A DNA stretch of 64,000 nucleotides from contig MU270038.1 in assembly GCA_021432635.1 (NCBI GenBank), forward strand, positions 806,001-870,000, written 5' to 3'. The number at the start of each line of letters is the position of its first letter. Position 1 is the first letter of the stretch. Below are positions 11,386-20,787 of this stretch, piece by piece. This DNA comes from Thozetella sp. PMI_491 (taxonomy: Eukaryota; Ascomycota; Sordariomycetes; Chaetosphaeriales; Chaetosphaeriaceae). A program made the translations under genes and the position numbers. The notes beneath the pieces were generated by a model. The model was given only the letters and a program-made list of their open reading frames with translations. It did not search any database and was not told the DNA's origin.

Positions 11386-13478
11386 GGTGAGCTAGATATC
11401 AGGTTTTCACGCTCGGTTGGGGGGCAGGGAGGGATCGCGCAGTTGCCGTAAAATCTCTCTTAATTGAATTATCGTCTCTTATCTACACCTTGGGGGTTTT
11501 CGAAGGAAAACGGGCTGGTGTAGGTGCTTGGGTCGGGAAGATAGAGAGAGAGAGGAGCTGGGTCGGGATTCGCACTAGGAGGCCGAGGCAATGAGATGAT
11601 CTTGAGGACTAGCCGGGATGGCGGCTAGTGCTTCTGGAGGTTGGAGGAGAGCGTGGTGATGGTGGGAGGAGGCTCCAATCCTATTTGAGGCCCGCGGTGC
11701 GCCAGTGCAAAGGTTGAGGTGATGAGATCTGGCCCGACAAGCGCAAGGCTGTTGAGGCGGATGGTACTCGGGCAGTGGGCGAGGTAGAAGCCGGGCGGAG
11801 GTCAATGAATGGGAGAGAAGGAGTCAAAGATGAGGTAGGACTTGTGGCAATGGCAAGGTGAAAAGGCTGGTGACAGGGCGGACGGCGGTGAATGCAGAGC
11901 GTTGGATGGAGAAGCAATTCTCAAACCTTTACCCGTCAAACGACGACAAACAGGCGCTGCCGACTTTTTCTTTCCTTGCTGAAGCTCAGCTGCAGCTTTG
12001 CGATCAGCGAAAGCGAGACGGCGGCCCTTTGGTCGTGTGCCACGTCAAAAAGCTCTCCAAGCTGCGAGAGGAGAGAGAGAGGAGAGGGGAAGCTGCCTCT
12101 TTCACTCTGCTGCGCGGGAGGGAGGTTTGTGGGGACAAGGGACCAGGAGCTGGCCTCGGAAGGTGGGCGGGAGGGTGAGGATATTTCAAAGACGGCTGTC
12201 CTTGCCTATCGCGCGGGTGCAAGCTGAGACAGGCCTAGGGAAGGAACTGCCAGAGAGGGTAAATGCTGCGCTGCGGCGAAAATAAAAGAACAAGCGCGAT
12301 GGGTAAAACAAAAAGACAGTGGAGGGGAAAAGGTGGCCACAGAGCGCAGCGACAACCGACACTTCGCTATGGTCTCTACCGTGAGCCAAGGGGTTGATGG
12401 GGTTCGGATGAGTTGTCTCGGAGAGGTTTGGAAACTAGGAGGGAGGAAATGGCCGATGAAACCTGTGTGCGAGATCCACGGGCGGCTTGTAGCCTCGCCC
12501 CCCAGCGCCCTTCTGGTGCAACCCTCGCACAGTGAGTGACCACCCAAGCTCTAGCCGCCCCACTCCCCACTCTGACTGCTCTTCACAGGAGCCACATGGA
12601 AGGGAGGCCTTTTTAGCCTTAGCCTGCAATGCCCCATGCCACGGTATTTGCTGCTCCAATCGAAGCTTGTCCGGCCCAATTCCTGGAGCTCTCTCACATC
12701 CGGCGCGCGTGTCCAGGGCATCACATGCGGACGTATGGGTGAAGCTGCCCCCAGTCCCCTCCTCCGTCTCCCCCAGCCCCAGATCAGGTCCCCTCAAGGA
12801 TCTCTTCTTTGCCTTTCTCGACGCGCGCCCCGGTCTGCAAGAACTGCGGTGCCCCATTGACAAACAGCCTGCGCCGCTCTGGTCGCACAACCAAACGAAC
12901 GCTAGGTAGCACCGCGCAAAATTGGAGCAGCTTGCCATCAAATTTGGCAGGCACCACTCATTTGCCCCCGTCCACCCGTGCTCAAGGCCAGCGCCTGCAT
13001 GCCCCCGAGTGGAGGGAGGTAGTACTCCACGGACGCTGGTGGAGACGGATGAAACCGTCACGGGCCTTGCTCCATTGCTTCTTTCACCTACCAAGGCCTA
13101 CCTCGCTGCCAGTCCTCCGAGCCCACGGACGCTCTTCAATTTAAGCGGCTCGCGTCCGCGAAGATCTGCGTGTAGTCCGAGCTCGGGACCACTGACGATT
13201 TTTTGGGGCCAACGAGCGGCGTCGCTGCCTACCAACGCTCCCCTGAAGGCAAGGGTCACCTGGCTGTTGGTGGCTCCGCTGGCGAGCCGCGAGGCTGTCT
13301 CGCGCCCTGCATTCACCCGTGGAGCCCAAACAAGGCGCATAGAAGCTTTCACCACCCACGGTCGGCGGTACCACGTAGTACGCCCAAGACTACGAAGGTA
13401 CTGGACTGGACCTTCGCAGAGGCTCTAGACCGACCAATATTTGGAGAGGGGCGGCGTGGCATTCCTCTACCTGCCATC
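11386..13478. other. 2.1-kb GC-rich region between divergent promoters
   Basis: It lies between the KH gene (minus) and the CENP-K-like gene (plus), which are transcribed away from it. Many overlapping frames occur on both strands (up to 219 codons at 12435-13094, minus). They lack recognisable motifs and overlap each other, as expected of GC-rich non-coding DNA. A purine-rich GAGA tract sits near 12065-12095. Long 5' leaders and promoters are the simplest reading. Confidence 0.45.
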
Positions 13479-14482
13479 ATGGACGGAGATGCTCGCTATC
13501 CTCAGGATAGGTTCCACGCCGAAAACGTCGAGCAGACCGTGGCGGAGCTCGAAAGGGCTGTCCAGGACCATGAAGCCGCATTAAGTCAAGTATGTTTCGA
13601 AACAACCCACTCACCCTGATACCCTTTTCCGGCTGCTTGCTAACTTGGCCTGATGCGCAGCTGAGGGAGGGGATGGTGGTTCCCCAGTTTGCCGGCGGCG
13701 CGGCCGGCGCAAAGGCGTCCTTGGACGTCACGGCTCGGGCTTACGATGCCGTGGCCAAGTCGGAGCCATTCCTGCCATTCTCCAGGTCCGTACTGCCAGC
13801 GCTGCTGGCAATGCGGAAGACACATCGGACTATCCTCGAATCTAGGTCCTACCTGAAGGCACAGGGCGCGTCCCTGGAGAATGCGCGCAAGCGCCTTGAG
13901 ATCGAGCAAGCCAACCTGGCTGACCAGAAAGCCCTTCAGGCTGAACTGGAGAAGCGTGTCCAGTCGCTGCGTGATGCGCTCGAGTCAGGCGCCGTTTCAA
14001 CTCCAGACGAGGCTCTCCAGAGCCGAATCCAGGAGCTCAAGCAGCAGAATCTGGACTGCAAGCGGGACAGAAAGAAGCTCATGGTAGATTTAGGAAAATT
14101 CATACGCGAGCACCTGGGCAGACAGCTTGCCCTTGAGCAGTCTGGCGGCCCGGTAGTCGGCGACCTAATGGAACTGGACTCGGACGATCCTGACTCCAGC
14201 CGGAGGCAGCAGCCGAGGAAGAGGAAACGGCGAGGCCAGGGCCAGCGAGATCAGTCCGATAGCGAGGACGACGAAGACCAGGCATCGGCCATGGCGGAGG
14301 AGCTACAGGAACTGATTGAGAACCTGCTCACCGCGGCGGCAGAGCAGCCGCAGGCGTATGTGGCCATCAGAGAAGGCTCAGTGCCAGCGACCTTCCTGGT
14401 CAGGTCCAAGGTGGCACAATTTCACCCCCAAGACGCAGCGAGGCTCCGACTTATCGATTTCGGGAGAGACTTTGAGGATTGA
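13479..14482 (+). CDS. Kinetochore protein, CENP-K-like (coiled coil)
   Basis: Two exons: 13479..13589 and 13661..14482, 310 aa; a 71-bp phase-0 intron separates AALSQ from LREGM. The layout matches fungal CENP-K-type proteins of the inner kinetochore (CCAN). There is a short N-terminal helix (DRFHAENVEQTVAELERAV), then PFLPFSRSVLPALLAMRKTH (about 80-99), then a long coiled coil (about 100-205, rich in Q, E, K, L). A block GGPVVGDLMELD, a basic/acidic linker with KRKRRGQGQ, and a conserved end LVRSKVAQFHPQDAARLRLI follow. Relatives sit in the CENP-H/I/K group linking centromeric chromatin to microtubule-binding complexes. The assignment rests on recollection of family blocks. The start ATG agrees with typical MDG-type starts. 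Confidence 0.6.
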
Positions 14483-15457
14483 GGATTGACCGGCCGTGAA
14501 TACGAGCGTATGGGACGACGCGGCGTCAAGATGCAACAGTAGATCCTCCACACGGAGGGGCGGTGGATGGCAATCATACGCGCTCCCGTCGATCCCCCTC
14601 GTGTTCTGCTGGGATGGGTTGAACCATGGTGACAAATCCCTGTGCCTTCGAGAACTTTTCCACGAGGATTTTTTTCCTTCCATGGCGAATTGGTACCTCT
14701 TAGGCCTTGCAGGGAGCGGCAGGCGTCGGCAGGCATTAAAGGAATGCCAAGCCACTGAATCGCAGCCACGTCTCGAGTATTGCTCTGATCTGTTCACACT
14801 TGACTCCCCGGAGGGCCGCATTGTGAACTACTCGGTGCTTCATCATGAGCGTATGCAATGTGGCGTGTGTCCCATGCCATAGGTCTTTCATAAGATTATA
14901 CCTCCGCATCGGCTGTTTTTGAATGTGAACCCCAGATAGCATGTCGTTCCTCAAAGGGGGCAAGTGGGAATACGTCGGGGGCTCGCCTCGGCGCAAGGAC
15001 GCCGCCCAGCATTCCACGCCTCGCCCTTTCTCATGGTACAACGACGTCTCACAGCTTCAGACAGTCGTCGGGCCCAGAACCTCTTCGCCCTCCCAGCATA
15101 GCACCCGGGCGGTCTTGGTGTGCGGGCGAGGAACAAGCTCCCACGTTCCTGGGGAGCCTGGGAAGCTGCCCCGCTTCTTCTTTGAGTGAAGCTCCCAGTA
15201 TAACTAGTATACCTTACTACAGTACCTCAACTCTTCCCTCCTGCTACAACCGCAGCTGGGGTGTCTCCTTGTCTACCCCGAGCATGGGGACCACTTGAGC
15301 AAATACGGGATGGACGAGCAAACCAAAGGTGACTGTTTGCAGCGGTCATTATTCACGGCGGGCTCTGTGCTCATCATTGACCTACCGCCCCAGGGGAGCT
15401 CACACTGCCATGCCGCATCATTGGCTCCTGAGCGCTGCCCGGTCCCACAGCTACTCA
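14483..15457. other. Intergenic, no supported gene
   Basis: Several frames of 60-147 codons lie on both strands, none recognisable. The right part is the dUTPase promoter. Confidence 0.4.
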
Positions 15458-15474
15458 ACGCGTCTCCCACGCGT
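15458..15474 (+). promoter_or_regulatory. Two MCB boxes (ACGCGT) upstream of dUTPase
   Basis: Perfect ACGCGT hexamers sit at 15458-15463 and 15469-15474, 137-153 bp before the dUTPase ATG. In yeasts ACGCGT is the MluI cell-cycle box bound by MBF, which drives late-G1 expression of DNA-synthesis genes. Two copies 11 bp apart before such a gene suggest the same control here (inference). Confidence 0.55.
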
Positions 15475-15610
15475 CACCGCCCGCCCCTTAAAGCTGCCGG
15501 CCGGCGCTGGGCTCCGGCCACACCACAGCTCCACCCACGCTGCCCTCACACACCGCCAGCAACTTGCCGCCTTCCGCCCTCGACCCTCGCCCTGCTCCGC
15601 CTCGCGTGCC

Positions 15611-16256
15611 ATGACGACCGAGAACATCACCTCGCCCCCGACCTCGCCCCCCGCAAAGCGCGTCAAGACCACCGCCATGGCTTCTGCTGCCCCTGCTAAC
15701 GGCGCCGCCGCCGCGGTCACCAGCGTCGACCAGGCGCCGCCCCTCCTGATCAAGAAGCTATCGGACAAGGCGCGCCTGCCCACTCGCGGAAGCGCCTTCG
15801 CCGCCGGCTATGACATCTACGCCGCCCGAGACACGGTGATCCCCGCGCGGGGTAAGGCCCTCGTTGACACGGACATCAGCATGGCCGTTCCTGCTGGGAC
15901 CTGTACGTCGTTTTTGCAACGCCTCCCCCTCCCTTCTTACTCCTCTTTGGTACTCAATTGGCCGCCGGAGGGGCTAACCACGGTGCCGCAATGCAGATGG
16001 CCGCATTGCGCCCCGCTCTGGGCTTGCATCCAAGCACTTCATTGACACCGGTGCCGGTGTCATTGACGCCGACTACCGCGGTCAGGTGAAGGTGCTGCTG
16101 TTCAACCACAACGACGCCGACTTCGAGGTCAAGGAGGGCGATCGCATCGCCCAGCTTGTGCTGGAGCGCATCTACACCCCCGAGGTGCTCGAGGTCCAGG
16201 AGCTCGAGGAGAGCGTCCGTGGCGCGGGCGGCTTTGGCAGCACTGGGGCGAACTAA
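15611..16256 (+). CDS. DUT1: dUTP diphosphatase (dUTPase)
   Basis: Two exons: 15611..15902 and 15997..16256, 183 aa; a 94-bp intron splits the Tyr codon of [12 protein letters not shown]. It hydrolyses dUTP to dUMP and pyrophosphate, keeping uracil out of DNA and feeding dTMP synthesis. All five trimeric-dUTPase motifs are present: AGYDIYAA (65-72), PRSGLAS (103-109), GVIDADYRG (118-126), GDRIAQLVL (145-153) and the Gly-rich [10 protein letters not shown] (172-181). The first 40 residues are an Ala/Pro/Ser linker with PPAKRVKT, a plausible nuclear import signal. The frame is open upstream to 15329, with an ATG at 15410 that would add an Arg/Ser-rich, mitochondria-like leader. The downstream ATG is preferred because twin MCB boxes lie inside that extension. 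Confidence 0.95.
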
Positions 16257-16556
16257 AATAGTCGATACGAGTCTATGACGGAACGAAACTTGGGCCTAGG
16301 AAGGGGACCATATGCAATGGCGCAACCATGGCTTATACAGAAAAGTTAAACTGGGAAGGCGGAGAACCATACAAGGGTATCTGGGCTTTAGTCTCGATTG
16401 CAGCGTAGAGTCGCACGGCCACATTAGACGGTCGAGCTTAGGTTCGCGCGCCATGCACCTCGTGCTTGCAGTATAAATGCTACTCCTTTATGATGCGACC
16501 TACAGTACGCCAGACCCCAAGACAGCTCTATCGTGCCTCTAATGCCCGGATCCCGT

Positions 16557-17896
16557 CTACATCTTCTGTGCCCGGAACTCGACCTTCGGATGTCGCATGC
16601 TATCCAGGTGCCTCACCAGCTTCAGCTCGGCCGCCTTGCTTTGCAGCAGGTGCAGCTTCTTCTTGCCTTCTTCTTCCTCCAGCCCCGCAGCCATCTCTGC
16701 CTTCACCTTGGCGACCTCGGCGTTCATCGACTCGCACGTCTTGGCAAGCACTTCGTGCATGCTGGCCAGCACCTTCTCTGCCGCGCTCGCGAGCGGCAGG
16801 TCCAGTGCGTCCACGTCGTCATCGCTGACCCAGGAAGTAGCCTGCCGCAGCGCCTCGCCCGGAGCATTCCACACGGCCTCGCGCATGCGCACTACCATCA
16901 GAGCGGCGAACATATCCCCGGTCCCGCTGAAATAGGCATCAATGGCCGGAAAGACAATCTTGAAGAGACGGGCCTTGCGGTCCGAGGTCATGGTGGAGCC
17001 GATGACGCAGAGAGACGTGCTGGGGTGATCAGGGTGTGAGAGCGACACCGAGGTAAGAACGATATGGGGTATATTGTAGCGCTCGTGAAGGACTTGGATC
17101 GCGTGCGTCAGAGACGCCATGTCTTCGATCTTGACATCGGAAAGCAGTCTGTAGAGAAGAGAAGAAAGGATAGATTAGCAAATGTCTTCTTCTCTCTGCG
17201 GGCGCAGTCATGGGCACTGGCGTTTCCACGCACTCAGCCTCGAACTGGTTCGGTAGGATCAGGTCTGCATGTTCGACGAGCTTCTTGTAAGCCGGCACCA
17301 CATCTGGCGCGACGTAAAGCTTCCCATTGTCGCCCATCACGGGGTCGAGCACCCAGAAGAAGCTCCCTGGCTTAGCCTTGGCCTTCTCCTTGAGCTCCTC
17401 CGCTATGCGCCCCACGGCCTCCACGGCGGGTGCCCCTGGTATGTAGCCGGACAGCATCATGTCGAACTGATCGAGGTAAGACTGCTTTAGGCCCTGGTAG
17501 AGGTCTGTTATTTCTTCCGCAGAGACTCTCGTGCCCGTCCATTGCCTATAGCCCGTGTGGTTGCCTATGATAGGTCAGCAATGCGCGCCGCAGTGCGGTG
17601 GTAACCTGTAGACCTACTAAACTGCACCGTGTTGAGAGCCGCAACATCGCAGCCGAGCGACTGCATGCTAAAGACGGCAATCTTATTCCCAACATAGCTG
17701 CCTTGCAAGTCAGGGGGGCCAAGTGGCCACTGGCTGGCGATCAACACGGCTAGAGTACATGCACTTACCCAGAAACGACCTTTGGGCGTGACCCTGGTTA
17801 GCACCACAACAAAGCGACAACGGGGTTCCGGCAGCGCCTTACATGACTGGCGATCGCGAGGACGCGAGTTTCTGGGACTGGTGGTTCTGCTGCCAT
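16557..17896 (-). CDS. Pyridoxal kinase
   Basis: Five exons: complement(16557..17148, 17234..17564, 17618..17697, 17769..17779, 17843..17896), 355 aa. It phosphorylates pyridoxal, pyridoxine and pyridoxamine using ATP (vitamin B6 salvage; yeast Bud16 family). Exon 2 is only 11 bp (GTC GTT TCT GG). It is needed to rebuild the conserved N-terminus ASHVVSGYVGNKIAVFSMQ; skipping it, or using the AG at the end of the preceding ACCAG, breaks the frame. Other family blocks: WVLDPVMGDNGKLYV (about 115-129), ILPNQFEAELLS and FSGTGDMFAAL, whose Asp237 of GTGD is the catalytic base. A Glu/Lys-rich coiled-coil tail (about 285-330) precedes the conserved end LRHL..PKVEFRA. All joins agree in phase. Confidence 0.9.
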
Positions 17897-18673
17897 GGTA
17901 GGCGATCGGTGCGGCTCACTGCACGGCGCAAGGAAGGGACAAAGCCGGCAACAGCCTAGTCACCGCCCGGGACTTGTATCTCGAGGCAAGGAGGATCTAC
18001 AAGAGGATCGGATCGACGGGGTACGAAAGGGCGCGTTAGATGGGCGGGCGGTCGTGGGAAAAGTTTTTGCTTCGGCCTGGTCTAAGCACCAGTCTGCAGA
18101 GGCTACCGGCCCGGGACGGAGCAATCTCTCAAATATGCCGCGTGCTCACGGCCGCTGCAGATCGACTCACAGGTGCAGGAGGAACTAAGCCGGGCCGTGA
18201 CCAAACGAAATCTTGCCCTGCGACATCGCCGAGTCCCGTCCCTCCCTATCGGCGGCCCGCCTGGGATTGCCCCGCCATCGCGCTGCGTCACCCGGTCTGG
18301 CTGAGGCTGCACGAGGGTAGAACCCCGCACTAAGCCAAAAGCAGAGTTTCGCGTTTGGCGGGCCACACTGGCCGGGCGAGAGAGGGAAGGAAAAAGAAGT
18401 CACGGGTGCCACGGCTGCGAAGCCGGGCGTTAAGAGCTTGGAAAGGAAACCAAAAAGGAGGACCGGAGAAGGGGCGGTGGCTAAATGTAGATAGCAAAGC
18501 TAAGGACTTCATTACCATGAGCGTGCCTGCATCAGCAAATAGTGCTGTCCGTCGTCTAAAAAACGGCCGACCATGTCTCGTTAAGTATCCATTACCACAT
18601 GAGCCCTCCTATCCCTCTATCCGGTGAGGTACCAAGCCAAGAGCAATCAACACGCTACGCTAAGGTTTTTCCT
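17897..18673. other. Intergenic, no gene seen
   Basis: It holds the pyridoxal kinase promoter side and the PCNA 3' flank. No recognisable frame or repeat is present. Confidence 0.45.
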
Positions 18674-19673
18674 CTACTCGTCGTCACCGATCTAGAGCGC
18701 ACATGTTAGCAGTGGAGGGGGGCAAGGGCGGGCGGGATCTGGCGCGGGACACGTACCTTTGGTGCGAGATAGAACCGCAAGTGGCTGTTGCCCGTGAGAT
18801 TAAACTCAACGAGGAGAGGGACCTCGTTAGACAGGCAGATCTTGACCTTGGGGGACAGCGACGCGGCCTTGCAGAAGTTGACCAGGTACTTGAGCGAGAA
18901 GGTGAGGGAGACAGGCTCGCTCAGCTCAATCTCGACGCTCTGATCCGGCTTCTCCACGTTGCTGTGCTGGCGCAGGGTGACGGAACCGTTGCCGATGTCG
19001 CCCTGGGACGCGAACTTGATGCCGTCCTTGTTCGCATCGATGGTGACTGCACAACCTAGCATTAGCCAAACCTGCGTTCCCCAAGGTGCTTTCTGGGGGG
19101 AGGTATTGGGAACTGCGTTTCGACTGTAGACGTACCAGACTCGGACATGGCCATGAGGTCGGTGCAGATACGGCGGAATTCGCTCGAGGGCATGTCAATG
19201 GTGGCGGCGTACTCCGTCTCCGGGATGCCCAGGTGCTCCTGGTCGATGTCCATGAGCTTGAGGTCATACTCGGAAATACGGTCGTTCTCGGAGCTCTCGA
19301 AGACGAGGTTCAGGCTGTCGGGTGCATCCTCGGCCTTGAGGGTCAGGATGTCCTCGTTCTGGGCGGCCCGCAGCACCTTGGTGAGCGAGGTCAGGTTGAC
19401 GCCGAGCGCGATGTTGCGGTCGCATCGGAAGGGCGAGAAGCCCTCAGCCTTGAGCGACATGGACACCAGGGCTACGTGGCTGTTGTCCATAGCCTGGAGG
19501 GCGATGCCGCTGTCATTGCAGTCGAAGTTGCAGTCCTGGACGAGGTCCTTGATGGCATCGACAACCTGGGCGCGGGCGCTGGTTAGTTTGCTTCTGGCGG
19601 GGGTTTCTCATAATCTTCACGCCGTACTCACCTTCTTCAGGATGCTAGCCTGTTCCAATCGTGCCTCAAGCAT
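18674..19673 (-). CDS. POL30: Proliferating cell nuclear antigen (PCNA, sliding clamp)
   Basis: Four exons: complement(18674..18691, 18757..19046, 19136..19565, 19632..19673), 259 aa, the normal PCNA length. The homotrimeric ring tethers DNA polymerases delta and epsilon and recruits repair and ligation factors. The sequence is typical throughout: [21 protein letters not shown] start, [39 protein letters not shown], then [17 protein letters not shown] and the end LAPKIGDDE. The Lys of FRCDRN-type yeast sequence (Lys164 region) is conserved as CDRN without Lys. The last exon holds only six codons (IGDDE and stop). Introns are 65-89 bp and frames agree at every junction. Upstream ACGCG cores suggest S-phase control. 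Confidence 0.97.
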
Positions 19674-20787
19674 GGCTGCGGGCTGGTCAGTTCAAGGTCT
19701 CAAATTTCACCAGAGAGCCCGCTGCGTTGGATGGCGGGGTAGCTGCACAGCCGAGAGTGCGCGCGCTCGGCGAAGAAGACCTACTGAAGAATTGGGATGG
19801 AAAATAGGAGAGTATTGAGTTTCTGGCGATGATCTGGCTAATCTGAGGCGCAGAAGGGCTGAGGTCTGGGAAAGATTGGAAGTTTGGTAGTCGCGATTAT
19901 GGTTGTGTGGTGGGTTGGACAATGTGCGTTGAGGTAGGCTGCGACGCGCTCCCAGCCCAGGGCGACGCGAATATGAACCACGCGACTAAATTGATCCGTG
20001 CACAGACCGCCGTGTGCCAGGGGTTCCTGCTTTTTCAGCTTATGAAGGTCCAGTGCTGTGTATCCGTAGGCACCAGCTGGACCCACTCGCTTTTCCGTGC
20101 TCTGAGCCTGTTTTTGTGTATGCTGTCGCCCCTGTCCCAGCAATCACATGCACGCCAAGCTCGCATAACTACTCGTGTCTTCTTCAGCTACGAGTTACGA
20201 GCTGAGTTTCCACACAAGAGATCTGTCTATTGGCCACCGCAGCTCTAGATGTTGAAGCATTTGCCTGTTTAGGTAGGTACCTTAGCCTACCTTAACTAGG
20301 TGCATACCTATGTAGAACTCATATCGGTTTGATATTCCCTCAGCTTCTGTTTGCCCTCCCCACCTCCCGTGACTATATCTCGGGGCCTTGCTCTGCTATG
20401 CCTCGTTTTTGCAATGGGATGTATTGTCGTCCTATGAGGAGGGACTGGAGACCCTCGACCTCTATTCTGTGGCGGGCACTGATGATTACAAATGTTCATA
20501 CATTATATCATGCTTGCTTCCGCCATTCAACTTGTCAACGGACCCAACAACTACCACCGCTCGAGCAGACAACGCCGTGCTCCGGGATCAGCCTTGCTCC
20601 CTAAGGAGCAGGAGTCCACTTCTATATATATGCTTCATTAATGTAGATTAAAGAAAAAACGCCTGTAGCAGTGCAAGCCTTATGATGCGGCTCTCTCAGG
20701 GACGCCGGTCGCCTTCCCAAACCCGTGGGCATGAACCATAGTGAAAAATTAAGGAACCATGTAGCCGTATAGTCGTTATCAACGTCA
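19674..20787. other. Intergenic: PCNA promoter and 3' flank of the vezatin-like gene
   Basis: No gene seen. The PCNA-proximal part holds clustered ACGCG motifs. The distal part (20230-20350) has a run of TAGGTAGGTACCTTAG-like AT-rich words common in fungal intergenic DNA. Confidence 0.45.
19944..19984 (-). promoter_or_regulatory. Cluster of ACGCG cores upstream of PCNA
   Basis: ACGCG occurs at 19944-19948, 19965-19969 and 19980-19984, about 270-310 bp before the PCNA ATG. These are MCB cores but not full ACGCGT palindromes. Their density before an S-phase gene is suggestive only. Confidence 0.35.

Noticed and set aside
12435-13428. Overlapping frames of 168-219 codons on both strands
   Set aside because: GC-rich sequence keeps several frames open at once; no conserved blocks or splice-supported model.
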